A stretch of 46,328 nucleotides of DNA from Bacteroidales bacterium (GTDB lineage Bacteria > Bacteroidota > Bacteroidia > Bacteroidales > Muribaculaceae). The stretch spans positions 1 through 46,328 of the forward strand of contig JAUNNJ010000010.1 in assembly GCA_030531495.1 (NCBI GenBank). Direction: 5' to 3'. Shown here one piece after another: positions 36,164-45,091 of this stretch. Positions within the stretch are counted from its first letter, which is position 1. Each line of letters begins with the position of its first letter. The notes beneath the pieces are model-generated. The model was not told the origin of the DNA and searched no databases. It was given only the letters and a program-made list of their open reading frames with translations. A program made the translations under genes and the position numbers.

Positions 36164-37675
36164 TTATTTCTTCACAAATCGAGGGGTGTCGGTGGCATCA
36201 ACTTTCTTGCCTTGTGCAGCGAGTTGCTTCACATATTCGAGCATGTGTTCGCCATAAGGTACTGTATCGGTGAAGAGGACCTTTCCATTTCGGAGAGAAT
36301 CAAGGAAGTCGCCACCGTTGGCAAGGAAATTAATGGTCACCAATTTGTAAGATTGCTCAGGCTTGATAGACTTACCATTGAGCTTAGCGCTCAAAATTTC
36401 GTTTTTGCTATTGTAGACCACGCTCACTTGCTTGCTCACAGCGTCGCCGCCACGGAGCGACATTATACGGAAAGCCTCAATCAGATCCTTCCCCTTAATG
36501 TCGAGCACCATGAAACGATTGTCGAATGGGAAAGTAGAGTTGATCAATCCTTCCGAAACCATACCCTTAGGCATATCTTGGCGAATACCGCCCTTGTTCA
36601 TGATGCAAAGGTCGACCTTGCCATTGTACATCGTCTTGATAATGTCCATAACAGCATCGCATAGCCAGTTTTGATAAGCATCGCTTGAAGCAGCCATAGC
36701 ACGTGCGCTTTCGCCCACGGGCGCGTTCATAATCGAATCCACTTTGCTTTTGTAAGGATAGAGCCACTTTTCAAATTCGGGATATTTTTTTGCACCCTCA
36801 TCATAAGCAGAATTGACTTTAATGTGCTTGTATTCCACCTTTCCTGTTTCGAGGTCGAGGTCGTAAACGCCCACAAGCTTGCCATATTTCCCGTTCTGTC
36901 CGATTGGAACAATCTTTCCGTCGGCATTCTTCACATTAGCTTGAGGAGAGCCTGGTTTGATTTCAGAGTGTGTATGACCACCGATTACGATGTCGATGTA
37001 ATGGCTCTTGGTTACGACATCGGAGTCGCAAGGTTCGCCAGGGATTTCTGCGAAGTAGCCAATGTGAGAAACCATCACCACATAATCAACTTTTTGAACT
37101 TCTTTCAAATACTTTGCTGTAGGGTCGGCAACAAGCGCACCGTTTTGATAAACTAAGCCATCGTAGTTACCTTCCGAAACCATTCCACGAGGGTTGACAT
37201 TAATGCCAATGAAACCTACGCGCTTTCCACCAAAAGTTTTGATAAGATATGGCATCACACCTTTCACAGGGGTGGCACTGAAATCGTAGTTGGTAGAAAC
37301 CACTGGAGTTTTCAAACGATTGTAATAATCGGCAAGCTTCACGATACCGTTATCAAATTCATGGTTACCAAGTGTAATCATATCATAGCCCATGCTGTCG
37401 ATAGCAGCAAATTCAACTTCACCCTTAAACAAAGAGAAGTAGATAGTGCCTTGCACAGCATCACCACCATGGATAATCATTGTGTTTTTGTTTTCTCTAC
37501 GAATCTGGTCATAAATTGCACGACGGCGAAGCAAACCACCCTTGCCATCACTTGCCGGGTCGATTTGACTGTGAGTGTCGTTAACAGCAGCAATCACAAG
37601 ATGCTCAGCTTCCATTGCAGGCATTATTGATACTGCCAATAATCCTGCCAACAATAATTTCTTAAAAGGATTCAT
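36164..37675 (-). CDS. Periplasmic 5'-nucleotidase / 2',3'-cyclic phosphodiesterase-like metallophosphatase (UshA-type)
   Basis: The 503-residue protein has a signal peptide (1-22) and a metallophosphatase domain with NDTHSQ (near 33), GGDAVQG (near 70), GNHEF (near 102), VSHIG and GGHTHS (near 233), the full di-metal ligand set. The C-terminal 5'-nucleotidase domain (320-500) has NKGGIR and FPFDNR. It hydrolyses nucleotides in the periplasm to salvage nucleosides and phosphate. It is cotranscribed with the downstream GH3 gene, so both may act on envelope-derived or external substrates. Confidence 0.93.
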   Translation of the reverse strand: MNPFKKLLLAGLLAVSIMPAMEAEHLVIAAVNDTHSQIDPASDGKGGLLRRRAIYDQIRRENKNTMIIHGGDAVQGTIYFSLFKGEVEFAAIDSMGYDMITLGNHEFDNGIVKLADYYNRLKTPVVSTNYDFSATPVKGVMPYLIKTFGGKRVGFIGINVNPRGMVSEGNYDGLVYQNGALVADPTAKYLKEVQKVDYVVMVSHIGYFAEIPGEPCDSDVVTKSHYIDIVIGGHTHSEIKPGSPQANVKNADGKIVPIGQNGKYGKLVGVYDLDLETGKVEYKHIKVNSAYDEGAKKYPEFEKWLYPYKSKVDSIMNAPVGESARAMAASSDAYQNWLCDAVMDIIKTMYNGKVDLCIMNKGGIRQDMPKGMVSEGLINSTFPFDNRFMVLDIKGKDLIEAFRIMSLRGGDAVSKQVSVVYNSKNEILSAKLNGKSIKPEQSYKLVTINFLANGGDFLDSLRNGKVLFTDTVPYGEHMLEYVKQLAAQGKKVDATDTPRFVKK

Positions 37676-37865
37676 AATGATATAATTTTTAATTAGTTTT
37701 GTTTGCTTTTGTTCAACTTACGAATTTACAAAAAAAATACGAGTTGCAAGCGCTTTTCGGGCAAAAAAAGAATAAAAATACTGATGAAAAACATGTTATT
37801 GAGTTACACTGAGAAAACGGAGAGTGATGCTCTATTTGGGAACTTGATTTATCTGGAGTTTGTAT

Positions 37866-38180
37866 ATGCAAATAATCCAAAATGGTTTTAATAATATTAG
37901 GGCGAACTGCCTGACAAGAACAGAAATTCATGACATTGGGATAACGAAAACACCTGATACACCCGAAACACCTTTCCAATACCATTTTGACCGTGAAACG
38001 GGTATGTATCTTGCTGTGGATGAACATAGTGGCGTGGCAAGATGTCGGAAATCGGTATTTGGAATTGTAAGTAAATGCGTGTCATTTGATTGTGAAATAC
38101 AAATTATTAAACTCGTTGAAATAAAGATTGAAAAAAACACTATTTTATCTCATCCACAAAGCGAAACAGCTGATGTGTAA
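37866..38180 (+). CDS. Doubtful small ORF, no recognised family
   Basis: The 104-residue frame has a plausible coding-like stretch (FDRETGMYLAVDEHSGVAR, then VEIKIEKNTIL) but no known domain, signal or promoter. The gene could be spurious or a remnant of a larger gene broken near 37,890. It is listed because it is the largest open frame in an 820-bp gap. Confidence is low. Confidence 0.25.
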   Translation: MQIIQNGFNNIRANCLTRTEIHDIGITKTPDTPETPFQYHFDRETGMYLAVDEHSGVARCRKSVFGIVSKCVSFDCEIQIIKLVEIKIEKNTILSHPQSETADV

Positions 38181-38380
38181 TATCCTTTACAGCTCTTTAT
38201 AGAAAAAAAATATGGTGCGAAGATAAGATATCTTCCTCCCATGAACAATGACAATAAGGGATTTTAGAAGATGAAAGATGAAAGATGTTATGAAGATTAA
38301 CAATCTTGACAAGAACCACTTTTGACGAAGATTGATTATAAAACTTAGTAGATTCTGACAGTGCCTTCAACATAGAAAGC

Positions 38381-38420
38381 AAAACAAAAAACGGCTCTAC
38401 GCGGAAATTGCATAGAGCCG
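38381..38420 (-). terminator. Terminator of gpmI
   Basis: On the minus strand CGGCTCTATGC pairs with GCGTAGAGCCG (11 bp with one G-U, 7-nt loop), followed by TTTTTTGTTTTG. Confidence 0.85.
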
Positions 38421-38496
38421 AAGGTTTTTAGAACGAGTAGATATGAAATAGATTATATTTCATTAGTCACTTCTTTCACAAGAAGTTTTTTCTTTT

Positions 38497-40014
38497 TCAC
38501 TTTACAATAAGACCCTTACCGGTCATTTCTGCTGGCTGCTCGAGACCCATAATTTGAAGAATGGTTGGAGCCACGTCAGCGAGACGTCCATTTTCAATCT
38601 TGGCATCCTTATCGGCAGTCACATATACGCAAGGAACATCGTTGAGTGAGTGTGCAGTGTTTGGAGTACCGTCTTCGTTCACTGCATTGTCGGCATTACC
38701 GTGGTCAGCGATAATAATCACCTCATAATCAGCAGCCTTTGCAGCCTCAACAGTATCCTTCACACATTCATCGATAGCAACAACAGCCTTTTCAATAGCT
38801 TCGTAAATACCAGTATGACCAACCATATCACCGTTGGCATAGTTCACAACAATCCAGTCATACTTCTTTTCACCGATAGCAGCCACCAATTTATCCTTCA
38901 CTTCGTAAGCGCTCATTTCAGGCTTGAGGTCGTAGGTCGCAACCTTTGGAGAAGGAACGAGAATGCGATCTTCGCCTTCGAATGGAGCTTCACGACCACC
39001 ATTGAAGAAGAAAGTGACGTGAGCATACTTTTCAGTTTCGGCAATATGAAGCTGCTTCAATCCTTTACTTGAAACATATTCAGCGAGAGTGTTCTGCACA
39101 TTTTCCTTAGGGAAAAGGATGCCAACACCTGTGAACGAAGAGTCGTAAGGAGTCATGCAGAAGAATTGCAAATCTTTGATTGTTGCCATTCCTTCTTCTG
39201 GCATATCTTGCTGTGTGAGAACTTGTGTAAGTTCTTTTGCACGGTCGTTGCGGTAGTTGAAGAAAATCACCACATCGCCTTCTTTGATTCGGCCATCTAC
39301 AGTGCTGTTCACAACAGGCTTAACAAATTCGTCGGTCACACCCTCATCGTAAGATTCTTGCATTGCTTGAACCATATTATCGCTCTTGCGGCCTTCGCCG
39401 TTCACGAGTTGGTCGTAAGCAAGTTTCACACGGTCCCAACGCTTGTCGCGGTCCATCGCATAGTAGCGACCAGTGATGGTAGCAATCACGCCAGCGCTCT
39501 TTGCAAGGTGGTTTTCCACATCTTGAATGAAGCCCTTGCCACTTTCAGGGTCAGTGTCGCGACCATCCATAAAGCAGTGGAGATACACCTTTTCCAAGCC
39601 ATATTCCTTAGCGATATCGCAAAGTGCAAACAGATGATCCATTGAACTATGCACGCCACCAGTAGATGTCAAACCCATAATGTGCAAGCCCTTACCAGTT
39701 TCTTTAGCATAAGTGTAAGCCTTCACAATCTCAGGATTCTTCAGAATTGAACCGTCGGCAATCGCCTTGTTGATTTTTACAAGGTCTTGGTAAACTACAC
39801 GACCGCCACCGATATTGAGGTGACCAACTTCGCTGTTACCCATCTGTCCGTCGGGCAAACCAACATCTTCACCACAAGCCTTGAGGCTACTGTTTGGATA
39901 GTTTGCAATAAGACTGTCCCAATATGGGGTTGGAGTGCTAAAAATTGCGTTGTTCTTATTGTTAGGGCCAATTCCCCAACCATCAAGAATCATCAATAAT
40001 GCTTTTTTTGCCAT
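38497..40014 (-). CDS. gpmI: 2,3-bisphosphoglycerate-independent phosphoglycerate mutase
   Basis: This 505-residue manganese enzyme interconverts 3- and 2-phosphoglycerate in glycolysis. The metal site starts with LMILDGWG near residue 8. The phosphorylated serine is S61 in [10 protein letters not shown]. The C-terminal metal ligands include [10 protein letters not shown] near 438. Length is normal for the family. A minus-strand -7 box (40099-40106) lies about 80 bp upstream. The terminator at 38381-38420 closes the transcript. Confidence 0.97.
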   Translation of the reverse strand: MAKKALLMILDGWGIGPNNKNNAIFSTPTPYWDSLIANYPNSSLKACGEDVGLPDGQMGNSEVGHLNIGGGRVVYQDLVKINKAIADGSILKNPEIVKAYTYAKETGKGLHIMGLTSTGGVHSSMDHLFALCDIAKEYGLEKVYLHCFMDGRDTDPESGKGFIQDVENHLAKSAGVIATITGRYYAMDRDKRWDRVKLAYDQLVNGEGRKSDNMVQAMQESYDEGVTDEFVKPVVNSTVDGRIKEGDVVIFFNYRNDRAKELTQVLTQQDMPEEGMATIKDLQFFCMTPYDSSFTGVGILFPKENVQNTLAEYVSSKGLKQLHIAETEKYAHVTFFFNGGREAPFEGEDRILVPSPKVATYDLKPEMSAYEVKDKLVAAIGEKKYDWIVVNYANGDMVGHTGIYEAIEKAVVAIDECVKDTVEAAKAADYEVIIIADHGNADNAVNEDGTPNTAHSLNDVPCVYVTADKDAKIENGRLADVAPTILQIMGLEQPAEMTGKGLIVK

Positions 40015-40206
40015 AATTTTTTTATATAATTCGAATTAAAAATTGCTAAATGATCAATTTACGCAAAACAGGATTAATCGCTGTTCTGAAAAATCATACA
40101 AAGATACAAATTTTTAGGCACATAGCGGGAAATATCGGATAGAAAAAACCGAACAATATCGACAAGCATTCACGAACCATAGTGCAAAACATATTTAGAT
40201 TAATAA

Positions 40207-40258
40207 ACACATCGGGACCCAGATAGAAATATTTCGTTTCTCAGTCCCAATGTGTTTT
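40207..40258 (+). terminator. Orphan terminator-like hairpin
   Basis: ACACAT-C-GGGAC pairs with GTCCC-A-ATGTGT (11 bp with one mismatch) around an inner AGAAA/TTTCT stem, followed by TTTTC. No annotated plus-strand gene ends before it, so it may close a small RNA or protect the ECF promoter from upstream reading. Confidence 0.6.
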
Positions 40259-40280
40259 CTGGATTTAATTACAATTTTTA

Positions 40281-40311
40281 TTGCATAAAATTGAATTAAT
40301 TGTTATTTTTG
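40281..40311 (+). promoter_or_regulatory. Promoter of the ECF S-component operon
   Basis: TTG (40281-40283), 20-nt spacer, TATTTTTG (40304-40311). The leader would be about 30 nt. Confidence 0.75.
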
Positions 40312-40345
40312 TATGATTAATTGTGAACAATTTAAATAATGACAT

Positions 40346-40858
40346 ATGAATTCTAATGTAAAGCTTTATTCATTATCATTGCGTGAAGCACGCACCTACG
40401 CTTTTGCTGCAATGTTTATTGTAGGAAACATCGTATTTCCACAGTTGTGCCACGTGCTGATACCAAAAGGTGGCCTCATCTTTTTGCCCATCTACTTTTT
40501 CACTCTGATTGGCGCGTATAAGTATGGTGCAAAGGTGGGTATGCTCACAGCGCTGCTCTCCCCTATCATCAACTCTGCCATTTTCGGAATGCCTGCACCT
40601 GCTGCACTTCCAATGATTTTGATGAAAGGTGTGCTCCTCGCTGGTGCAGCATCGCTCGTGGCAAACCATGCGAAGAAGGTATCTATTCTTGCTATCCTTG
40701 CAGTAGTTTTGCTCTACCAAGTGGTAGGTTGCGGCATCGAATGGGCAGTGAAAGGCAGCTTTATGGCTGGCGTTCAAGATTTCCGTCTTGGCCTTCCGGG
40801 TATGCTTATCCAAGTGATTGGTGGTTGGGCGATGTTGAAATATGTTCTTAAAAAATAA
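40346..40858 (+). CDS. ECF transporter S component
   Basis: The 170-residue membrane protein has about six hydrophobic segments, with a soluble-side N-terminal KLYSLSLREARTYAFAA and features of energy-coupling factor substrate-binding S proteins (a first TM helix region, PIYFFTLIGAYKYG, LGLPGMLIQVIGGW). S components capture a vitamin or metal and dock to a shared EcfAAT module, which is absent from this window. The ligand is unknown. A Bacteroidetes-type promoter precedes it. The AKR gene follows by 9 bp. Confidence 0.85.
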   Translation: MNSNVKLYSLSLREARTYAFAAMFIVGNIVFPQLCHVLIPKGGLIFLPIYFFTLIGAYKYGAKVGMLTALLSPIINSAIFGMPAPAALPMILMKGVLLAGAASLVANHAKKVSILAILAVVLLYQVVGCGIEWAVKGSFMAGVQDFRLGLPGMLIQVIGGWAMLKYVLKK

Positions 40859-40867
40859 TTAAACACG

Positions 40868-41983
40868 ATGAGAAAACTTGGTATGGGGCTGATGCGCCTC
40901 CCATTGCTCGACCCTAACGACCAAAAGTCGATTAACTACGAAGAAGCCACCAAGATGGTGGACCGATATATGGAACGCGGCTTCACCTATTTCGACACCG
41001 CTTTCATGTATCATGCAGGCGAAAGTGAAGTTTTCGTACGGAAAGCCATCGTGGAGCGCTATCCCCGCGAAAGTTTCACCATCACCGACAAACTTCCAGC
41101 TGCAGAAATCACTACTTATGAAGATATGCAACGTGTGTTTGACATACAGCTCGAACGCACTGGTGCTGGATATTTCGACTATTATTGGTTCCATGCTATC
41201 AACAAAAACTATGTGGAACTTCTCGACCGTATCAACGGATGGGACTTCCTCAAAAAGCTGAAAGAGGACGGCAAGGCGAAACATATTGGCTTCTCTTTCC
41301 ACGACGATAGCGAAACACTTGAATCTGTGCTGGCAAATCATCCCGAATTCGAATATGTGCAACTTCAAATCAACTATATCGACTGGGACAGTCCTGTGGA
41401 AGGAAAAAAGTGCTACGAGATTTGCGAGAAATACGGCAAGCCCGTTGTGGTGATGGAGCCAGTGAAAGGCGGTAGCCTTGCAAATGTGCCAGAGGAGGTT
41501 GAAAAGATGATGAAGGATGTCAACCCCGATATGAGCCCAGCATCGTGGGCTGTTAGATATTGCGCTTCACTCCCCAATGTGCTCACAGTGCTGAGCGGTA
41601 TGAGCAACATGGAGCAACTTGAAGACAACATAGGCTATATGGAAGACTTCAAACCACTGGACGAGCAAGAAACCGACCTCATTCACCGTGTGGTAGACAC
41701 TATCACCAAAAACATTGATATACCTTGCACAGCCTGCCACTATTGCACAGGAAAGTGCCCACAGAATATTGCCATTCCGCAATATTTCGGATTGATGAAT
41801 GTGGTGAAGGAATTGGGCGAAAGCCAGGTTCCCAACAGCCGTCTATATTACAATTTGCTTGCGAAAAAGCACGGCAAGGCAAGCGACTGCATACAGTGCG
41901 GACAATGCGAATCAATGTGCCCGCAACACTTGCCGATTATTGACAATTTAGTTAGAGTGGCCGAAAGATTTGAGCAGAAATAA
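40868..41983 (+). CDS. Aldo/keto reductase with C-terminal ferredoxin-like Fe-S domain
   Basis: The 371-residue protein has an AKR barrel (1-270) with GMGLMRLPL, FDTAFMYHAGESE (catalytic Asp/Tyr region), HAINK and VVMEPVKGG. A C-terminal segment has two cysteine clusters, CTACHYCTGKCP and CIQCGQCESMCP, expected to ligate [4Fe-4S] clusters. Such Fe-S AKRs are common in anaerobes, but substrates are unsettled. Its stop overlaps the DUF1893 start (TAATG), so the three genes form one operon. Confidence 0.92.
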   Translation: MRKLGMGLMRLPLLDPNDQKSINYEEATKMVDRYMERGFTYFDTAFMYHAGESEVFVRKAIVERYPRESFTITDKLPAAEITTYEDMQRVFDIQLERTGAGYFDYYWFHAINKNYVELLDRINGWDFLKKLKEDGKAKHIGFSFHDDSETLESVLANHPEFEYVQLQINYIDWDSPVEGKKCYEICEKYGKPVVVMEPVKGGSLANVPEEVEKMMKDVNPDMSPASWAVRYCASLPNVLTVLSGMSNMEQLEDNIGYMEDFKPLDEQETDLIHRVVDTITKNIDIPCTACHYCTGKCPQNIAIPQYFGLMNVVKELGESQVPNSRLYYNLLAKKHGKASDCIQCGQCESMCPQHLPIIDNLVRVAERFEQK

Positions 41984-42402
41984 TGCAGGAACTGATTGCG
42001 ATACTCAAGAAGGAAGGTTGTTCGTTAGTGATAAAAAACCACGGAACTATAACTACCTACAACAAACCAGGCGTTCGTGATTTGGAGCACCTGCTTGACC
42101 ATGAGCCGGAAGTGCTGAAAGACGCTATCGTGGCCGACAAGGTTATTGGAAAAGCGGCAGCCGCTATGGTGGTGGTCGGGGGTATCAAGCAACTCTACGC
42201 CGAAGTGCTGAGCAAGCGTGCAATCCCATTTCTTGATGAGGCAAAAATCAGCTACACCTACGGCGAATTAGTCGACGCAATACAAGAGGAAGGCGGTAGA
42301 TGCCCACTCGAAAAGATTAGCGAACCCGCCGTTACGCCCGAGGAAACTGTGGCATTGCTTCGAGCACACTTCGCAGAAATGCAAGCAAAAAGAAATCAGT
42401 GA
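41983..42402 (+). CDS. DUF1893 domain protein
   Basis: This 139-residue soluble protein matches DUF1893 (LVIKNHGTITTYNKPGVRDL, DKVIGKAAAAMVVVGGIKQLYAEV, ISEPAVTPEETVALL). The fold resembles deaminase-like or GH-like small enzymes, but activity is not established. It is translationally coupled to the Fe-S AKR and belongs to the ECF-AKR-DUF1893 operon, closed by the terminator at 42429. Confidence 0.88.
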   Translation: MQELIAILKKEGCSLVIKNHGTITTYNKPGVRDLEHLLDHEPEVLKDAIVADKVIGKAAAAMVVVGGIKQLYAEVLSKRAIPFLDEAKISYTYGELVDAIQEEGGRCPLEKISEPAVTPEETVALLRAHFAEMQAKRNQ

Positions 42403-42428
42403 CATTATTGTCAGAACACAAAATAAAG

Positions 42429-42463
42429 TCGGAGAACTGCCATACTGCGGTTCTCCGATTTTC
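42429..42463 (+). terminator. Terminator of the ECF-AKR-DUF1893 operon
   Basis: CGGAGAACTGC (42430-42440) pairs with GCGGTTCTCCG (42447-42457), 11 bp with one G-U, 6-nt loop, followed by ATTTTCT. Confidence 0.85.
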
Positions 42464-42478
42464 TATGTGATGCCGATT

Positions 42479-43498
42479 TTATTTTTCTGCAGCTTCGGTG
42501 AAAGCCTCCATGATTACTGTGGGACGATGATTCTCGAATGCACCCAAAGGATATTGCCCTTCAAGTTCGGGGGCCCAGTAGAACACACCGTGGCAATGAC
42601 CGTCGGTACAGTTTTTGGCGGCGTTGATGATTTCTTTCAAAATCACTTTCCCCTCTACAGGTTTCTTTACTTCCACGCCGGTCTCAACAACCATAGTTTC
42701 AACACCATATTTCTTTGTGATACGGCGAAGATTGTCGGCAAAATGCTCAATGGTGCCGTGCCAGTCTGTTTCGAGCTTGCTGTCGATATCCCAATAAGGA
42801 TACACGCTCACTCCAATCATGTCGAATCGGGCCTTGTATTTGCGAAGCCCATCGAAGATAAAGTCATAGCGCTTTGCATCGCTTGCACAATCGAGGTGGA
42901 CGATAACTGTGGCTTGATGATAGACCTTCTTTACTGCAGCATAGCCTGCATCGGTCAAGCCCGCATACTGACGCATATTCTCTTGGGCTCGTCCCATTGG
43001 CCAAAGAAATCCATTGGTGGTTTCGTTGCCCACTTGCACCCATTTCACATCTATGCCATTGCGCTTGAGAAGCTGAAGCGTTTCCTTTGTGTGCTTTGCT
43101 AAAGCGCGCTTCATTTGCTTATAGGTGTAGTTTTTCCACGCCGCAGGGATATTCTGCTTTGCAGGGTCGGCCCACCAATCGCTGTAGTGGAAATCAATCA
43201 TAATGGCCATACCCAGGGCTTTTGCTCGCTTTGCCATAACGAGCACATCTTCCTTGCTTGAAAAACCATCCTTAGGATTCACCCACACACGAAGGCGAAC
43301 GGCATTCATGCCAAGTTCTTTCATCAACTGGGTGTTTTCGCGAGGTTCGCCGGCAGCGTTATAGAGTTGCACACCGTGGGCTTCCAATTCCGTGGTCCCG
43401 CTAATGTCGGCACCAAGCCAGAATGTAGTTTTGCCAAACACTGACAAATTCACATTAAATAAAAGCAGAACAAGTAAAGCAAATAATTTATTTTTCAT
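42479..43498 (-). CDS. GH53 arabinogalactan endo-beta-1,4-galactanase
   Basis: The 339-residue secreted enzyme (signal peptide 1-22, ending NLSVFG) cuts beta-1,4-galactan of type I arabinogalactan/pectin side chains. GH53 markers are FWLGADIS near 26, FHYSDWWADP near 103, acid/base E159 in VQVGNET and nucleophile E272 in VVETG. An extra-cytoplasmic location follows from the signal; there is no lipobox. The promoter region overlaps repeat copy C. No susCD pair is adjacent in this window. Confidence 0.93.
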   Translation of the reverse strand: MKNKLFALLVLLLFNVNLSVFGKTTFWLGADISGTTELEAHGVQLYNAAGEPRENTQLMKELGMNAVRLRVWVNPKDGFSSKEDVLVMAKRAKALGMAIMIDFHYSDWWADPAKQNIPAAWKNYTYKQMKRALAKHTKETLQLLKRNGIDVKWVQVGNETTNGFLWPMGRAQENMRQYAGLTDAGYAAVKKVYHQATVIVHLDCASDAKRYDFIFDGLRKYKARFDMIGVSVYPYWDIDSKLETDWHGTIEHFADNLRRITKKYGVETMVVETGVEVKKPVEGKVILKEIINAAKNCTDGHCHGVFYWAPELEGQYPLGAFENHRPTVIMEAFTEAAEK

Positions 43499-43521
43499 AT
43501 TTTATAGTTTTAGTTATTAAC

Positions 43522-43560
43522 CCAATTGCCATTTGCCTCTAATGAACTTTCTGGGATTAA
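43522..43560. repeat. Internally deleted remnant of the MITE-like repeat (copy C)
   Basis: On the minus strand CCCAGAAAGTTCATTAG.GGCAAATGGCAAT matches the left end of copy B (45701-45733) with about three differences. Right after it GGGTTAAT matches the distal end of copy B, as if the middle were deleted. The dinB stop codon (43557-43559) is formed by this remnant. Confidence 0.65.
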
Positions 43561-44648
43561 TAGGGCTTGAATGGTAATTCTCCAGTATGCCATTGTTTGC
43601 GAGGTTCCTCACTGCGTTCGTTATCGGTTCTCGACACCGACAGCCCGAGCAATCTGAAAGGATGTTCCTTGTAATCGACCTTTGCCAGCAATTGCTTTGC
43701 CAAAGGCAGAATGTCGTCTTTATCGCGAAGCACTTTGCCTTGAGTCAAACTGCGAGTCACTTGCGTGAAATCGGCAAATTTCACTTTCAAGGTGAGTGTG
43801 CGCCCTTCGAATCCGCTTTTGGCGATACGCTGCACAAGCTCAATCACAGCCTGATATAGAACGATAATGGCAGCCGACGGCTTGCTGATGTCATTCTCGA
43901 AGGTCTCCTCACATCCGACCGACTTTCGTGTCCAATCAGTGACCACTGGCCGCTCGTCAATGCCACGCGAAAAATCATAGAACACCTGCCCCATCTTGCC
44001 GAATTCGAGTTTCAGAATCTCTAATGGCACTTCCCGAAGTTGACCGCAGGTGTGAATCATCAAATCGTGCATCCGCTGCTTTGTTTTCGGCCCCACCCCC
44101 CATAGGTTTTCCACGGGAAGTTGAGCCAAAAACGCTTCAACACGCTGGGGATGCACCACTGTGAGCCCGTTAGGCTTACGGAAATCGCTGGCTATCTTTG
44201 CCAGTAATTTATTGCACGAAACGCCAGCCGACGCTGTAAGATGCAATTCATCCCAAATGGCTTGCCTAATCTCCTTGGCAATATCCATAGCCAGGGGAAT
44301 GCCTTTCTTGTTTTCCGTGACATCGAGAAAAGCCTCATCCACCGAAATAGGTTCCACAATATCGGTATAGCGATGGAAGATTTCGTGCACTTGCTGAGAG
44401 ATTTCCTTATAGCGGGAGAAATGTGGCTCCACAATCACCAAATGTGGGCACAAGCGCTTCGCCTGCATCATAGATTGGGCAGAATGCACACCATATTTGC
44501 GTGCTTCGTAACTCGCCGTAGCCACCACGCTGCGTGGCGCATCGTGCCCTACAGCCAGTGGTTGCCCTTTCAGAGAGGGATTGTCGAGTTGCTCAACCGA
44601 TGCAAAGAAAGCATCCATATCCACATGTATGATTTTACGCTCAGCCAT
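43557..44648 (-). CDS. dinB: DNA polymerase IV (Y family)
   Basis: The 363-residue translesion polymerase has IHVDMDAFFASVEQ (metal Asp near residue 9), the steric-gate and fingers region (SYEARKYGVHSAQSM) and SVDEAFLDVTEN with the second catalytic Asp/Glu pair near 103. HhH motifs include LAKIASDFRKPNG, and the little-finger domain ends with LLGLSVSRTDN. The last codons and stop lie in repeat copy C. Upstream (70 bp) is a small CDS on the same strand. Confidence 0.95.
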   Translation of the reverse strand: MAERKIIHVDMDAFFASVEQLDNPSLKGQPLAVGHDAPRSVVATASYEARKYGVHSAQSMMQAKRLCPHLVIVEPHFSRYKEISQQVHEIFHRYTDIVEPISVDEAFLDVTENKKGIPLAMDIAKEIRQAIWDELHLTASAGVSCNKLLAKIASDFRKPNGLTVVHPQRVEAFLAQLPVENLWGVGPKTKQRMHDLMIHTCGQLREVPLEILKLEFGKMGQVFYDFSRGIDERPVVTDWTRKSVGCEETFENDISKPSAAIIVLYQAVIELVQRIAKSGFEGRTLTLKVKFADFTQVTRSLTQGKVLRDKDDILPLAKQLLAKVDYKEHPFRLLGLSVSRTDNERSEEPRKQWHTGELPFKPY

Positions 44649-44718
44649 TGTGCTTCAAAACAAATCAGGGCATCTTCCAAATGCGTGAGAGGCCCTGACG
44701 ATTTCATATTTTCAATAA

Positions 44719-44928
44719 TTAGTTTTTCTTACCAATTGCGTTGGCAATGAAATCAACTGCAGAGTCGACCACATCGGGCACTTTGTCATCAATTGAATCA
44801 GGAGTTACATTCTGAATCATTCCGGTGATTTTCTCTTTGAGTTCTGAGCGATCGCCTTGGAGAAATTCCCCAGCCTTTTCCCCAGCAAATTCCTTAGCTT
44901 TATCCAGCATACCGTTCATATCTGCCAT
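44719..44928 (-). CDS. Small soluble protein, unknown function
   Basis: The 69-residue protein is acidic and helical (MADMNGMLDKAKEFAGEKAGEFL, then DDKVPDVVDSAVDFIANAIGKKN). It has no signal peptide and no recognised family; related short helical proteins occur in Bacteroidales. The gap to dinB (70 bp) shows no clear terminator, so dinB may share its transcript. Confidence 0.65.
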   Translation of the reverse strand: MADMNGMLDKAKEFAGEKAGEFLQGDRSELKEKITGMIQNVTPDSIDDKVPDVVDSAVDFIANAIGKKN

Positions 44929-45020
44929 AATAGTAATAGGTTTATAAAGGTTTTGCCTACTTCCTTTAAAGCGTTTCGGCCATCTCTAATCACAAATTTA
45001 CAATAAAAGATGAATAACCA

Positions 45021-45058
45021 CAAAAAAAATTGCCGCGATCTGCAATAGATTGCGGCAA
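45021..45058 (-). terminator. Terminator of rplS
   Basis: On the minus strand TTGCCGC pairs with GCGGCAA (with an additional ATC/GAT inner stem and an A-C mismatch), followed by TTTTTTTTG. Confidence 0.85.
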
Positions 45059-45091
45059 CCCTTAATAATGGAATATCTTCTGGCAAGCAGA

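Larger units (their letters stand above)
37676..38496. other. 820-bp intergenic region with possible degraded small ORFs
   Basis: The region separates the nucleotidase promoter from the gpmI terminator. A short frame (37783-37890, about 35 codons) is followed in another frame by a 105-codon frame from ATG 37866 to 38180 with protein-like composition, suggesting either a decayed gene or a small unknown protein. I recognise neither. A 7-bp unit GATGAAA recurs around 38270-38288, and AAGATATCTT is a short palindrome. Nothing else is supported. Confidence 0.4.
40015..40345. other. Divergent gap between gpmI and the ECF gene
   Basis: The 331-bp gap holds the gpmI upstream region, an orphan hairpin with a T tract (40207-40258) and the ECF promoter (40281-40311). 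No known riboswitch fold was recognised. Confidence 0.5.

Noticed and set aside
40015-40345. Cobalamin, TPP or other riboswitch before the ECF gene
   Set aside because: No conserved aptamer core was recognisable, and the promoter lies only about 30 nt from the start, leaving no room after it.
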